Assembly: GCA_036259875.1 (NCBI GenBank)
Contig: DATAAZ010000057.1
Span: 1 to 17,767 of the forward strand
Direction of reading: 5' to 3'
From: DATAAZ01 sp036259875
Lineage (GTDB): Bacteria > Actinomycetota > Thermoleophilia > Gaiellales > Gaiellaceae
Length of the DNA: 17,767 nucleotides
Shown: piece after piece, positions 1 through 7,856 of the stretch
Numbering within the stretch: position 1 is the stretch's first letter
Layout: every line of letters begins with the position of its first letter
Program-made: the position numbers and the translations under genes
The notes under the pieces: generated by a model
The model's input: only the letters and a program-made list of their open reading frames with translations
What the model was told of the DNA's origin: nothing
The model's database searches: none

Positions 1-1626
1 CGCACGCCGAGGCGTGAAGCGGAACACGGTCTGGCCCGACGCATTCGTCCTGCGCGCCAGATTCACGCCTGCGCCCCTCAGGCGCACCACCGCGCCGACG
101 ACCGGCTGGCCGCCGAGCACAGTGAGCCTGTCCCTAAGGACCGCCGGCCGCCCGGCCTGGAGCCGCGTGACGCGCGTCGGCCCGCCGCAGCGGATAACGC
201 GCTCCTGCGTCTGCGGGTTGAAGCGCGGGAGCTGCCACGCGTTCGTCCTCCACGGCACGTCGAGCGTGAAGACGTCGAAGCCGCGGTCGATGTCGTTCGC
301 GTAGACGTAGTCGTTGTACCAGTACGTCGTCCAGGTGTTGGTGTTCGTCATCCCGGCCGTCCCGGGCTCGATCTCGAAGTAGGCCATCTCGGACGGGGAC
401 GCCAGGTTCGTCCAGTTGATCACGCTCGTCCCGCCGTAGTACCAGGACGACGGGAGCACGTAGCGGTCGTTGATCGGGATGAAGTTCATGATGTGTGCCG
501 TGCAGGTCTGGGTCGGGAAGGGCTGCACGCGCGGGATCTTGAACGACGCGATCGGGAACGTCGGGCTCGAGACGCGGTGGAGCCAGAACGCGCCCCGGTT
601 CGGCGGATCCTCGCTCGAGCATTCCGGCGTGACGCCGCCGCCGGCCTCGTCGCCGAACACCATGTACTTGCCGTCCCAGGTGAACGTCGCGCTATGCCAG
701 AGACAGAGCGGGTTCGGGGACGGCGCACCCGGGGGCGCCGGGTCGGGCGTCCGGCGAGCGCAGAAGTCGATCGCCGGGTTGACGAGCCGGTGCGAGACCG
801 TCGGGGCGGCCGGGCTGGAGATGTCGATGACGACGCCCTCCGTCAGGCACGCGCCCGCCGCGATCCCGAGCTCCAGGAACACCGAGATGTCGTGGCAGCC
901 CTTGAACCCGGCGATCCCCTGGAACCCGGGGCCGGCGAGGTTCATGCGCGGCTCGGCAATCACCCGAGCAGCGGCGGGGTTGCTCAAAGGAACCTCGACG
1001 ATCGAGATCTTGTCGTGGCCCTCGGCACCCGTCGCCGTTATGCGTTCACACGTATTGCCCCACGGCGTCGGCGTCGCGCTGAGGAACGCGGCCGGGTACG
1101 ACGAGATGTAGAGGAGGACGCGGTTGTTCGCGAGGTCGGGCACCAAGGTGTGCGTGTGCGACCCGCAGTCGGTCGCGACGTGCGCGACCTCCCTCGGCGC
1201 GGCCGGGTTCGAGATGTCAAAGATGTCGATGCCCTCGAAGCCGGTTCCCGTGGTTACCGCGGTCCGTGTGGCGCACGCCGGGGACGTCTGCGCAGTGTCG
1301 ACCGAGCGGAAGACCAGGTTCCGCCAGACCGAGATGTCGCCCTGGCCGGCCGGCGAAGCGACCGTCGGCGGTGACGCCGTGCACGTCGCTGTCCCGCGCA
1401 AGACGGGTGCCGCCGGGTTCGTGATGTCGAAGACCCGGAATCCGGCGTAGTCGCCCGTGATGGCCAGGTTCCCCCAGAAGGCCATGTCGGACTGCGTCGT
1501 GACACCTCTATCGCTGTTGTAGAGGTGTGTCAGTCCGCTCGAGCGAAGTTGTGCGCTCGCCGCGGTCGGGAAGATCAGCATCGCCGCAAGACCGAGCGGA
1601 AGCGCTAGGCGGGCCAGCCATCGCAT
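1..1626 (-). CDS. Secreted LVIVD-repeat protein with C-terminal Ig-like segment (3' end beyond window)
   Basis: The frame is open without a stop from the ATG at 1626 to the left edge (542 codons seen). Residues 1-26 form a clear signal peptide ending ASA|Q, so the protein is exported. The mature part has repeated blocks of the LVIVD type (beta-propeller-like): GFRVFDITNPAAP at 62-74, GIDIFDISNPAAP at 132-144, and VVIDISSPAAP near 265-275. From about residue 500 a different segment begins (PVVGAVVRLRGAGV, then ASGQTVFRFTP), resembling a carboxypeptidase-regulatory or Ig-like beta-sandwich. The start is supported by GGAGGT at 1635-1640, about eight bases upstream. LVIVD proteins are poorly characterised surface or periplasmic proteins, and no catalytic residues are recognised. 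It diverges from the deacetylase-like gene. The C-terminus is cut off, so any sorting signal or anchor cannot be seen. Confidence 0.85.
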   Translation of the reverse strand, partial: MRWLARLALPLGLAAMLIFPTAASAQLRSSGLTHLYNSDRGVTTQSDMAFWGNLAITGDYAGFRVFDITNPAAPVLRGTATCTASPPTVASPAGQGDISVWRNLVFRSVDTAQTSPACATRTAVTTGTGFEGIDIFDISNPAAPREVAHVATDCGSHTHTLVPDLANNRVLLYISSYPAAFLSATPTPWGNTCERITATGAEGHDKISIVEVPLSNPAAARVIAEPRMNLAGPGFQGIAGFKGCHDISVFLELGIAAGACLTEGVVIDISSPAAPTVSHRLVNPAIDFCARRTPDPAPPGAPSPNPLCLWHSATFTWDGKYMVFGDEAGGGVTPECSSEDPPNRGAFWLHRVSSPTFPIASFKIPRVQPFPTQTCTAHIMNFIPINDRYVLPSSWYYGGTSVINWTNLASPSEMAYFEIEPGTAGMTNTNTWTTYWYNDYVYANDIDRGFDVFTLDVPWRTNAWQLPRFNPQTQERVIRCGGPTRVTRLQAGRPAVLRDRLTVLGGQPVVGAVVRLRGAGVNLARRTNASGQTVFRFTPRRA

Positions 1627-1665
1627 GGGCGTCTACCTCCGGGTTCGGGGACTGAAAGGGGCACG

Positions 1666-1695
1666 ATCGTAAACCACGGAAGCGCGCTGCGTCTA
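1666..1695 (-). promoter_or_regulatory. Predicted promoter of the LVIVD-repeat gene
   Basis: On the minus strand TAGACG (plus positions 1690-1695) and TACGAT (1666-1671) are separated by 18 bp, fitting a sigma70-type -35/-10 pair. The 5' leader would be about 35 nt and would contain the GGAGGT ribosome site. The match is by eye only. The divergent gene at 1723 shows no convincing promoter of its own in this 96-bp gap. Confidence 0.4.
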
Positions 1696-1722
1696 GCGGA
1701 AAAATCTCCCTCTTCGAGCCCG

Positions 1723-2592
1723 ATGTCGACCCCGGTCCCGCTCGTCAGCCACCCCGATTTCGCCCGCCTCCACCCCACGGGAGCTCACCCCGAGCGGCCG
1801 GAGCGGCTAGCCTCGCTCCTCGCAGCGTTCCCTCAGTTCGTCCGCGCGCGCGCGGCGACGCGGGCCGAACTCGAGACGTGCCACGAGCCAGAGTACGTGG
1901 ACCGAGTGCACGCCCTCGCCGCCGCGGGCGAGGCGGTCTTCGTCGATCCGGACACGCTGCTGACGCAGACAAGCTGGGACGCGGCGCTCCTGGCCGCCGG
2001 GGCGACCATTCAAGCGATCGAGCGCAGCGGCTTCGCGCTCGTGCGACCGCCTGGGCACCATGCGCTCGCCGACCGCGCGATGGGGTTCTGCCTCTTCGGC
2101 AACGCGGCGATCGGGGCGCGCTTCGCGCAACGGGAACTCGGTCTGCGCCGCGTCGCGATCCTCGACTGGGACGTCCACCACGGGAACGGGACGCAGGCGA
2201 TCTTCTGGGACGACCCGACCGTTCTCTTCGTGTCGCTCCACCAATGGCCCTGGTATCCCGGAAGCGGCGGGCCCGGCGAGGGGAACGAGACGACCGTCAA
2301 CGTGCCGCTCCCGGCCGGGTGCGGCGACGCGGAGTACCTGCATGCGATGACCGGGGTCGTGGAGCCGGCCGTGGCGTCGTTCGAGCCGGACCTCCTGGTC
2401 GTGTCCGCCGGTTACGACGCGGCGGCGGGCGACCCGCTCGGCGGGATGCGAGTGAGCGCGGACGGGTTCCGGGAGCTCGCCACGCGTGCCCGGCGACTCT
2501 GCGACCGAACCGCGCTCGTCCTCGAGGGCGGCTACGACGTCGACCAACTGCCCGACCTGGTCGGCGCGACCCTGGCCGGGATCGCCGCGTGA
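1723..2592 (+). CDS. Histone deacetylase family (class II-like) zinc amidohydrolase
   Basis: 289 residues, a full-length bacterial HDAC/AcuC/acetylpolyamine-amidohydrolase fold protein, probably cytosolic. Visible hallmarks: HPERPERL at 22-29; RPPGHHA with the catalytic His pair H112-H113; DWDVHHGNGT with zinc ligands D150 and H152; SAGYDA with the third zinc ligand D232; and LEGGYD with the transition-state tyrosine Y271. All are intact, so it should be an active zinc-dependent deacetylase. The substrate (acetyl-lysine, acetylpolyamine or another acyl amide) cannot be told from sequence. The ATG at 1723 is the first start before HPxxARLHPTGAHPE, the usual N-terminus of this family. The ribosome site is weak. 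It stands alone between a divergent gene and the secreted-protein gene. Confidence 0.93.
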   Translation: MSTPVPLVSHPDFARLHPTGAHPERPERLASLLAAFPQFVRARAATRAELETCHEPEYVDRVHALAAAGEAVFVDPDTLLTQTSWDAALLAAGATIQAIERSGFALVRPPGHHALADRAMGFCLFGNAAIGARFAQRELGLRRVAILDWDVHHGNGTQAIFWDDPTVLFVSLHQWPWYPGSGGPGEGNETTVNVPLPAGCGDAEYLHAMTGVVEPAVASFEPDLLVVSAGYDAAAGDPLGGMRVSADGFRELATRARRLCDRTALVLEGGYDVDQLPDLVGATLAGIAA

Positions 2593-2718
2593 TCCGGCAC
2601 AGGTAGGTGACGCGCGTGTTCGAAAACGCCGCAATCACGCACGCTTTCGCGCTCTAAGGTCGAGAACGGAACCGAGCCCGCGACCGCCACGGTCGGAAAG
2701 GAGGTGCGATGCGAAGCT

Positions 2719-3324
2719 ATGAAGCTCCGAATCTCGATCCTCTCGGCCGTGGTCCTCGCGCTCGGCGCCGGCCTTGCCGGTCCGGCGGGTGCGCAGATGA
2801 CCGGCGGTGAGGCCTCGATCGAAGACGTGTTGGCGACCGAGGAGGTGCCCTCCCACCTCGAGCGGGAATGCGGCGCGCGCCCATCTCCCGCCCAGCCGAC
2901 CGCGGCGCTCGTGGCGAATCGCCTCACGCGAGCCGCCGAGCGGGCGGACGACGGTTGCGCCGCGTGGTACAGGTGTCGACGACTGGATGTCGCGCGGGTC
3001 CAGCGGACGTTCCTCGGACTCGGCGTGGCGTTCAAGTTCTGGCATTGGAAGCGCTGGTGCTGGGACTCCCCGCGCGTCTGGGTCACGGGCATGGGGACGT
3101 ACGTGACGAATGTCGACCCGAACATGCAGTACCGCGGCGTGGTCGGCTCGTGGGAGCACCACGACACCTGGTGCTGCTTCAGCGCGACGAGCGGCCACGT
3201 CTCGTTCCGGCAAGGTCGCTTCGACAACTGCGTGCTCAAGTACGGCTGCATCGGGACGTGGTATCCGTGGGTGCGAATTCACGCGCACGGTGACGGCTCG
3301 TACCACTACCGCACGGGCTCGTAG
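2719..3324 (+). CDS. Secreted Cys/Trp-rich protein of unknown function
   Basis: 201 residues from the ATG at 2719. I do not recognise a named family. Residues 1-26 are a good signal peptide (KLR, hydrophobic core, AGA|Q). The mature protein has eight cysteines (51, 80, 86, 114, 152, 153, 171, 177) and ten tryptophans, with aromatic clusters FWHWKRWCW (107-115) and SWEHHDTWCCF (144-154). It ends in a block of small, aromatic and His residues. This suggests a disulfide-stabilised extracellular beta domain. An in-frame GTG at 2704 is possible but lies inside the AAAGGAGGTG ribosome site (2697-2706) and would put charged residues before the signal peptide, so the ATG is preferred. The next gene begins on the base after the stop codon. 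Confidence 0.8.
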   Translation: MKLRISILSAVVLALGAGLAGPAGAQMTGGEASIEDVLATEEVPSHLERECGARPSPAQPTAALVANRLTRAAERADDGCAAWYRCRRLDVARVQRTFLGLGVAFKFWHWKRWCWDSPRVWVTGMGTYVTNVDPNMQYRGVVGSWEHHDTWCCFSATSGHVSFRQGRFDNCVLKYGCIGTWYPWVRIHAHGDGSYHYRTGS

Positions 3325-3459
3325 ATGACGCCCTGGCGACCGGAGGACGAGGAGCGGGTGAACCCGACGGTCCGGTGGCTCTTCCGCGGCCTCTGGACTG
3401 TGCTCCTCGCGATCGTCATCGTCCTCGTGACCGGTGCGCTCCTAAACGCGCTCACGTGA
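3325..3459 (+). CDS. 44-residue single-pass membrane microprotein
   Basis: A short ORF whose ATG directly follows the TAG stop of the secreted Cys/Trp-rich protein. The sequence starts MTPWRPEDEERVNPTVRW, a charged, probably cytosolic head. A strongly hydrophobic helix follows at about residues 22-42 (LWTVLLAIVIVLVTGALL), and the protein ends NALT. The hydrophobic run, the zero-base junction with the upstream gene and the terminator starting at its stop codon all support a real translated gene. Function is unknown. It could be a partner or anchor for the secreted protein or a stand-alone membrane microprotein. There is no ribosome site of its own, so translation probably couples to the upstream gene. 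Confidence 0.6.
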   Translation: MTPWRPEDEERVNPTVRWLFRGLWTVLLAIVIVLVTGALLNALT

Positions 3460-3496
3460 CGGGAGGGACCCCCGCTTCGCCGGGGTCCCTCCCGTC
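3458..3496. terminator. Bidirectional hairpin terminator between convergent genes
   Basis: A perfect 15-bp inverted repeat: left arm GACGGGAGGGACCCC (3458-3472), right arm GGGGTCCCTCCCGTC (3482-3496), nine-base loop containing TTCG. There is no T-tract, as is common in high-GC actinobacteria. It overlaps the TGA stop of the 44-residue protein (3457-3459) on the left and the TGA stop of hpnG (3495-3497, minus strand) on the right, so it can end transcripts from both sides. Confidence 0.85.
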
Positions 3497-4070
3497 AGCC
3501 GCCCGCGAGCGCAGCAGCCGCGCGCTCGAGCGAAGCGAGTCCGCGCCGCGCGCCCCGGACGGCGCGGAGCGAGTCGCGCGGCTGCGTCGCGAACGCCGCC
3601 GCGACAGCGGGCCAGTCCACCTCGCCGGCCGGAGTCACGGCGCGCGCTAGGCGGCCGAGCCGGCGGCCCGGAGCGTCGGAGATGGCCTTTACGGCGCCGG
3701 CCAGGCGGCCGCTCATCGCGAGCACGCCGCTCTCCATGTCGACCGCGTCCGCGCCCGTTCGCGCCGCGAGCGCGGCGCGCTCGCCGGGGTCGTCCACGAC
3801 GCGTCCCGCGGCGCAGAGCACGCCGGTCCGCGCTCCGGGCAGGAGAAGCGGCTCGCCCGCCCACAACGACGTGCCGCCCTCGTCCACGACCTCGCGTACC
3901 GACAGGAGCGCGCCCGGCTCGAAGTCACCGCCGAGCGCGCCGGCGAGCCCGAACGAGACGAGCCGCCCGTCCGGGAGGGGCGCGGCCGCCCCGAGCCCGA
4001 CGCGGACGACCCGCGCCCCCGCCCGCCTCGCCGCGCGCTCCTCGGCGGCGAGGGCGCAGACGAGAATCAG
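3495..4070 (-). CDS. hpnG: HpnG-type nucleoside phosphorylase (adenosylhopane to ribosylhopane)
   Basis: About 191 residues if started at CTG 4070. The family belongs to the purine nucleoside phosphorylase/MTA nucleosidase fold. HpnG removes adenine from adenosylhopane, giving (phospho)ribosylhopane. Support: N-terminal ILVCALAAEERAA (2-14), LVSFGLAGALGG (37-48), and the family signature DAVDMESGVLA with DMES at 111-114, then VKAISD (127-132). The frame is open upstream to 4166 but has no ATG, GTG or TTG before a GTG at 3887, which would delete the conserved first 60 residues. The CTG at 4070-4068 overlaps the hpnH TGA as CTGA, matching the NTGA overlaps elsewhere in this operon, so CTG is the likely start. 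It is slightly shorter than many HpnG proteins. Last gene of the hopanoid operon. Confidence 0.78.
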   Translation of the reverse strand: MILVCALAAEERAARRAGARVVRVGLGAAAPLPDGRLVSFGLAGALGGDFEPGALLSVREVVDEGGTSLWAGEPLLLPGARTGVLCAAGRVVDDPGERAALAARTGADAVDMESGVLAMSGRLAGAVKAISDAPGRRLGRLARAVTPAGEVDWPAVAAAFATQPRDSLRAVRGARRGLASLERAAAALAGG

Positions 4071-5065
4071 TTCATCGTCCAGGCGAGGCTGCGCGCCGTC
4101 TCGCGGAGGCTCTCGCTCGTCGCGAGCGTAGCCGCAGGCTCGAACCCCGAGTGGATCGCGCAGTGGTCACAACGATGGTCGTTCCCCGGCCCGTAGCGGT
4201 CCCACTCCATCCCGTCGAGAAGCGCCTGATAGGTCGGGAAGATCCCGTCGGTGAGGAGGTAACACGGCCCATTCCACCCGTATGGGTTGCGCGTGACCGA
4301 GCCCCAGGGAGCGCAGGAGAGCGACCGCTCGCCGGTGAGGAAGTCCTGGTAGACGGGGCTCGCGAGCCACTTGTAGCCGTTCTTCCGCACCGCGGCCCGG
4401 ATGGCGCGGAACTTCTCCTCGTGCTCGGCGCGTGTCATCGTGAGCTCTGGGTCGATCTGCGAGTACTGGTACCCCGGCGCGACGAGCATCCCGTCGATCC
4501 CGACCTCGTTCGTCAGGTACCGCATCATCTCGATCACGTCCTCGACGGACGTCTCCTTGAAGATCGTCGTGTTCGTGGTGACCCGGAAGCCGGCGGTCCG
4601 TGCCTCGCGGATCGCGTTCACCGCAATCTCCCAGAGCCCCGGGTAGTCGCAGATGTAGTCGTGGATCTCCTGCATGCCGTCGAGGTGCACGACGAACGTG
4701 AGGCGCGGGTTCGGCTTGAAGCTCGAGAGCATCTCGACGAGCCGCAGCGCGTTCGTGCAGAGCTGGATGTTCCGCTTCATCTCGAGGAGGCCGCCGACGA
4801 CGTCCTCGATCCCCTTGAAGATGAGCGGCTCCCCGCCGCAGATCGAGATGACGGGCGCCGGGCACTGGCGCGCCGTGTCGAGGCACTCCTCGACGGTGAG
4901 ACGCGCCTTGTTCGACTCGTACTCGCGGATCTTTCCGCAGCCGATGCACGCGATGTTGCAGCCGAGCGTCGGCTCGAGCATCACGACGAGCGGGTACCGC
5001 TCGTTGCCGCGCTGCGACGCGACGTACCGGCCGATCTGGATCGTGCTCCGGAGCGGAAACTTCAT
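4067..5065 (-). CDS. hpnH: HpnH radical SAM adenosylhopane synthase
   Basis: 332 residues, the usual HpnH length. HpnH joins a 5'-deoxyadenosyl group to hopene (diploptene), giving adenosylhopane, the first step of C35 hopanoid side-chain synthesis. The radical SAM cluster motif CX3CX2C is at C36, C40 and C43 (LGCNIACIGCGKI). The SAM-binding CGGEPL is at 76-81. A Cys-containing C-terminal segment (HRCDHCAIHSGFEP) matches the HpnH-type C-terminal domain. The N-terminus MKFPLRSTIQIGRYVASQ is typical of HpnH. ATG 5065 overlaps the hpnA stop as ATGA and is preceded by GGGAGG at about seven bases. The protein probably acts at the inner face of the membrane, where the hopene substrate sits. Downstream hpnG overlaps its stop codon. 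Confidence 0.95.
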   Translation of the reverse strand: MKFPLRSTIQIGRYVASQRGNERYPLVVMLEPTLGCNIACIGCGKIREYESNKARLTVEECLDTARQCPAPVISICGGEPLIFKGIEDVVGGLLEMKRNIQLCTNALRLVEMLSSFKPNPRLTFVVHLDGMQEIHDYICDYPGLWEIAVNAIREARTAGFRVTTNTTIFKETSVEDVIEMMRYLTNEVGIDGMLVAPGYQYSQIDPELTMTRAEHEEKFRAIRAAVRKNGYKWLASPVYQDFLTGERSLSCAPWGSVTRNPYGWNGPCYLLTDGIFPTYQALLDGMEWDRYGPGNDHRCDHCAIHSGFEPAATLATSESLRETARSLAWTMN

Positions 5066-5964
5066 CGTCCTCCCTTCCTGGGGTCGTTCGACGCTTCGGC
5101 GACGGCGCGCGCGAGGGCCGGCTCGACGGGGCCCGGCCGGTATCCGAGCAGATTCTCAGCTTTTTTGGAAGAGAAGTACATCGGGAGGCGCGCGAGGCGG
5201 ACCTCGTCGCGGTTCGCGAGGCGAGCGTGCGCGGCAGCCACAACGAGAGCGTAGGGGACGCGCAGGCGTGGACGCGGACGGCGTGCGAGGTCGGCGATCG
5301 CCGCGAAGAGCTCTGCGAGCGGCAGGTTGACGCCGCCGAGCAGGTAGCGCTCGCCCGCCCGCCCGCGCTCGAGCGCGAGCGAGTGGCCGCGCGCGATGTC
5401 GCGTACGTCGACGACGTTCAGGCCCGTCGTCGCGACGTAGGCGCGGATTCGGCCGCGCGCGACGCCCGCGATCATGCGGCCGGTCGGCGTGGGTTTGCGG
5501 TCGCCGTCGCCGACGGGCGTGGTCGGGTTGACGACGAGCGCGTCGAGCCCTCCGCGCGCGGCGGCGAGAACGAGGCGCTCGGCGGCGAGCTTCGTACGCT
5601 TGTACGGGACGGCGAGCTCCTCGACCGGCGGAGCGTCGGCCTCCGTCGCGTCGCGGCCCGGGACGGGGCCGCATGTGCCGGCGGTGCTCGTGAAAACAAG
5701 CCGCGCGATGCCTGCTTCCCTGCAGGCGTCGATCACGTTCCGCGTTCCGTCGACGTTGACGCGCTCGATCGTCTGCGGATCGGCGTCGTAGCTGTAGAGG
5801 GCGGCGACGTGGACAACGGCGTCGCAACCCGAGAACGCCTCGCCGAGCGCCCCGGGGTCGAGAAGCTCGACGCGCTCGGCGCGCACCTCGTTCCCGGCGT
5901 TGCACAGCTCGCGGGCGACGTGCGCGCCGACGAACCCACTTGCCCCGGTGACGTAGACCTTCAC
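5062..5964 (-). CDS. hpnA: HpnA hopanoid-associated NAD(P)-dependent sugar epimerase/dehydratase
   Basis: 300 residues, extended short-chain dehydrogenase fold. The Rossmann motif TGASGFVG is at 6-13, the catalytic Ser region FTSTAG at 91-96, and YKRTK gives the YxxxK pair Y121/K125. NPTTPVGDGDRKPTPTG (146-162) and the C-terminal KKAENLLGYRPGPVEPAL (268-284) are typical of the hopanoid-associated epimerase family. The reaction is not established; the name comes from co-occurrence with hopanoid genes. The GTG at 5964 overlaps the shc stop as GTGA. The frame is open far upstream inside shc, but the Rossmann N-terminus fixes the start here. Its position between shc and hpnH, not at the operon edge, argues for a role in hopanoid or side-chain chemistry. 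Confidence 0.9.
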   Translation of the reverse strand: MKVYVTGASGFVGAHVARELCNAGNEVRAERVELLDPGALGEAFSGCDAVVHVAALYSYDADPQTIERVNVDGTRNVIDACREAGIARLVFTSTAGTCGPVPGRDATEADAPPVEELAVPYKRTKLAAERLVLAAARGGLDALVVNPTTPVGDGDRKPTPTGRMIAGVARGRIRAYVATTGLNVVDVRDIARGHSLALERGRAGERYLLGGVNLPLAELFAAIADLARRPRPRLRVPYALVVAAAHARLANRDEVRLARLPMYFSSKKAENLLGYRPGPVEPALARAVAEASNDPRKGGR

Positions 5965-7817
5965 GCGGCCGCGAGCGCGCGCCGCGCGCGCGCGAGCGCG
6001 AGGACCGGCCACACGATCCGGTACAGGTGATAGCGGATCAGGAAGTCGCGCGGGAAGCCGGTTCCGGTGAAGTACTCCTCGTCCCAGTCTCCGTCCGCGC
6101 GCTGGCTCTCGGCGAGCCAGCCGATCGCGCGCGCAGCCGCAGCGGACCCCGCCTCGCCCGCGGCGACGAGCCCGAGGAGCCCCCAGGCCGTCTGCGACGC
6201 GGTCGAGACGCCGCGCCCGCGCCATGCGCGGCCGGCGTCCCCGACGTCGTACGAGCGGCAGTCCTCGCCGAAGCCGCCGTCGCCGTTCTGGACGCGCTCG
6301 AGCCACGTGACCGCGCGCCGCATCGCCGAGTGCGTCGGCGCGACGCCCGCCGCCTGGAGCGCGGGCAGCGCCGCGCCCGTCCCGTAGACGTAGTTGACGC
6401 CCCAGCGGCCGTACCACGATCCGTCCGGCTCCTGCATGCGGAGCAGGTAGTCGACACCGAGGCGAACCGGCGCCTCGTACCCACGCTCGCGTGCGAGGAG
6501 CTCGACCACGTGGGCCGTCACGTCGACGCTCGGCGGGTCGATCACGGCGCCGAAGTCGAAGAACGGGATCCGGTAGAGCCAGTGGCTCGTGTTGTCGGCG
6601 TCGAAGGCACCCCAGCCCCCGTCGGACGACTGCATCCCGGCGAGCCATCGGCACGCGCGCTCGACGGCGGGCCCCCCGACGCCAAGCTCCTCGAGCCCGA
6701 GCGCGAGGACCGCCGTGTCGTCGATGTCGGGATAGAGGTCGTTGTCGTACTCGAACGCCCACCCGGCGGGCTCGAGGCCCGGGCGGCGGACCGCCCAGTC
6801 GCCCCGCGCCCGGATCTCCTCGCCCAGCAGCCAATCGACCGCCCGTGCGAGCGTAGGGTCGTCGCCTGGCACGCGCGCCGTCGCGAGCGCGAGGACCGCG
6901 ATCGCCGTGTCCCAGACCGGCGATTGGCACGCCTCGGGGCGAACCCGGTCGCCCTCCTCGACCAGGAAGCGCTTCCACCCGCCGATGCCGCGCCTGAGGT
7001 ACGGCGAGTCGGGACCGTGCCCGCGGCAGGCGAGCGCGACGAGCGACCACACCCACGGCGGCTGGATCCCGCCCCACGAGCCGTCGAGCTCCTGACGGTC
7101 GAGGATCCAGCGCTCGGCGACGGCGAGCGCCCGCTCGCGAACCGCTCCGAGCGGGCGCTCGCTGTACCGAGCGAGCGCGCGGTCGAGGGCGTTCCAGGGT
7201 GTCCTGGGGCGGGGCCTCGGGCCGAGGTCGAGCTCGCGACACGCTCGCTCGGGTGGCACGGGCCGAACGGGGCGGTAGTGCATGACGACCGAAAGCGCCA
7301 CCATGGTCTGCCGCGCCCAGCAGGCGAAGCTGTAGACCGAGAGCGGGGAGCTCGGCGGGAGGAGGACGATCTCCGGCGGCACGAGCTGGATCTCGTCCCA
7401 GCGCCAGAGGCCGAGGAGCGCGAGCCAGATCCGTGTGAAGACGCGTGCCGCCCCGATCCCGCCGCGCTCGGTGACGAAGCGGCGTGCCTCTGCGAGGCAG
7501 GGATCACCGGGCTCGACGCCCGCGAGCCGCAGCGCAGCGTACGCCTCGATCGTGGCATCGAGGTTCGGCTCGCCGCCCCAATAGATCGCCCACGTGCCGT
7601 CTGGTCGCTGCCGCGCGAGCAGCTCGTTCGAGCAACCGCGAAGCGTCTCGTCGTCGAGCGTCCGGAGAAAGTGGTGCACGAAGACGTGCTGAGCCGTCAT
7701 GGTCACGTTCGACTCGAGCTCGCCGACCCACCAACCGCCCGGCTGTTGCAACTCGAGCAGGCGGTTCACGCCCGCGTCCAGCGCGCGGTCGAGATCCGTG
7801 GCGACGGCGACGCTCAT
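5961..7817 (-). CDS. shc: Squalene-hopene cyclase
   Basis: 618 residues, full length for bacterial SHC (HpnF). It cyclises squalene to hopene/hopanol at the cytoplasmic membrane. The catalytic acid motif DIDDTA is at 364-369 (equivalent to DVDDTA of the Alicyclobacillus enzyme). QSPVWDT at 298-304 and DFGAVIDPPSVDVTAH at 421-436 match conserved active-site segments. QW-type repeats are seen near 23-31, 70-76, 241-249, 395-407, 461-471, 510-517 and 571-582. The ATG at 7817 gives the standard N-terminus. Unlike the other genes in the operon it does not overlap its upstream neighbour: 171 bp with a palindrome separates it from hpnE, suggesting its own regulation. It overlaps hpnA by GTGA. Confidence 0.97.
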   Translation of the reverse strand: MSVAVATDLDRALDAGVNRLLELQQPGGWWVGELESNVTMTAQHVFVHHFLRTLDDETLRGCSNELLARQRPDGTWAIYWGGEPNLDATIEAYAALRLAGVEPGDPCLAEARRFVTERGGIGAARVFTRIWLALLGLWRWDEIQLVPPEIVLLPPSSPLSVYSFACWARQTMVALSVVMHYRPVRPVPPERACRELDLGPRPRPRTPWNALDRALARYSERPLGAVRERALAVAERWILDRQELDGSWGGIQPPWVWSLVALACRGHGPDSPYLRRGIGGWKRFLVEEGDRVRPEACQSPVWDTAIAVLALATARVPGDDPTLARAVDWLLGEEIRARGDWAVRRPGLEPAGWAFEYDNDLYPDIDDTAVLALGLEELGVGGPAVERACRWLAGMQSSDGGWGAFDADNTSHWLYRIPFFDFGAVIDPPSVDVTAHVVELLARERGYEAPVRLGVDYLLRMQEPDGSWYGRWGVNYVYGTGAALPALQAAGVAPTHSAMRRAVTWLERVQNGDGGFGEDCRSYDVGDAGRAWRGRGVSTASQTAWGLLGLVAAGEAGSAAAARAIGWLAESQRADGDWDEEYFTGTGFPRDFLIRYHLYRIVWPVLALARARRALAAA

Positions 7818-7856
7818 GAGTCGTTCAGCGGGCCCGGTCGGCGCGACGGCGGGAGT

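Noticed and set aside
493..1374. A 293-codon plus-strand frame
   Set aside because: Antisense to the signal-peptide-bearing LVIVD protein, and of low-complexity Arg-rich composition.
2704..2718. GTG start for the secreted Cys/Trp-rich protein
   Set aside because: It overlaps the AGGAGG ribosome site and would place RCEA before a signal peptide that starts well at MKLR.
4151..5254. A 367-codon plus-strand frame opposite hpnH
   Set aside because: Shadow of the radical SAM gene; no recognisable domain or ribosome site.
5062..7242. A 726-codon minus-strand frame covering hpnA and much of shc
   Set aside because: Only the last 300 codons look like protein (HpnA, beginning at its Rossmann motif). 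The rest is shc read in the wrong frame.
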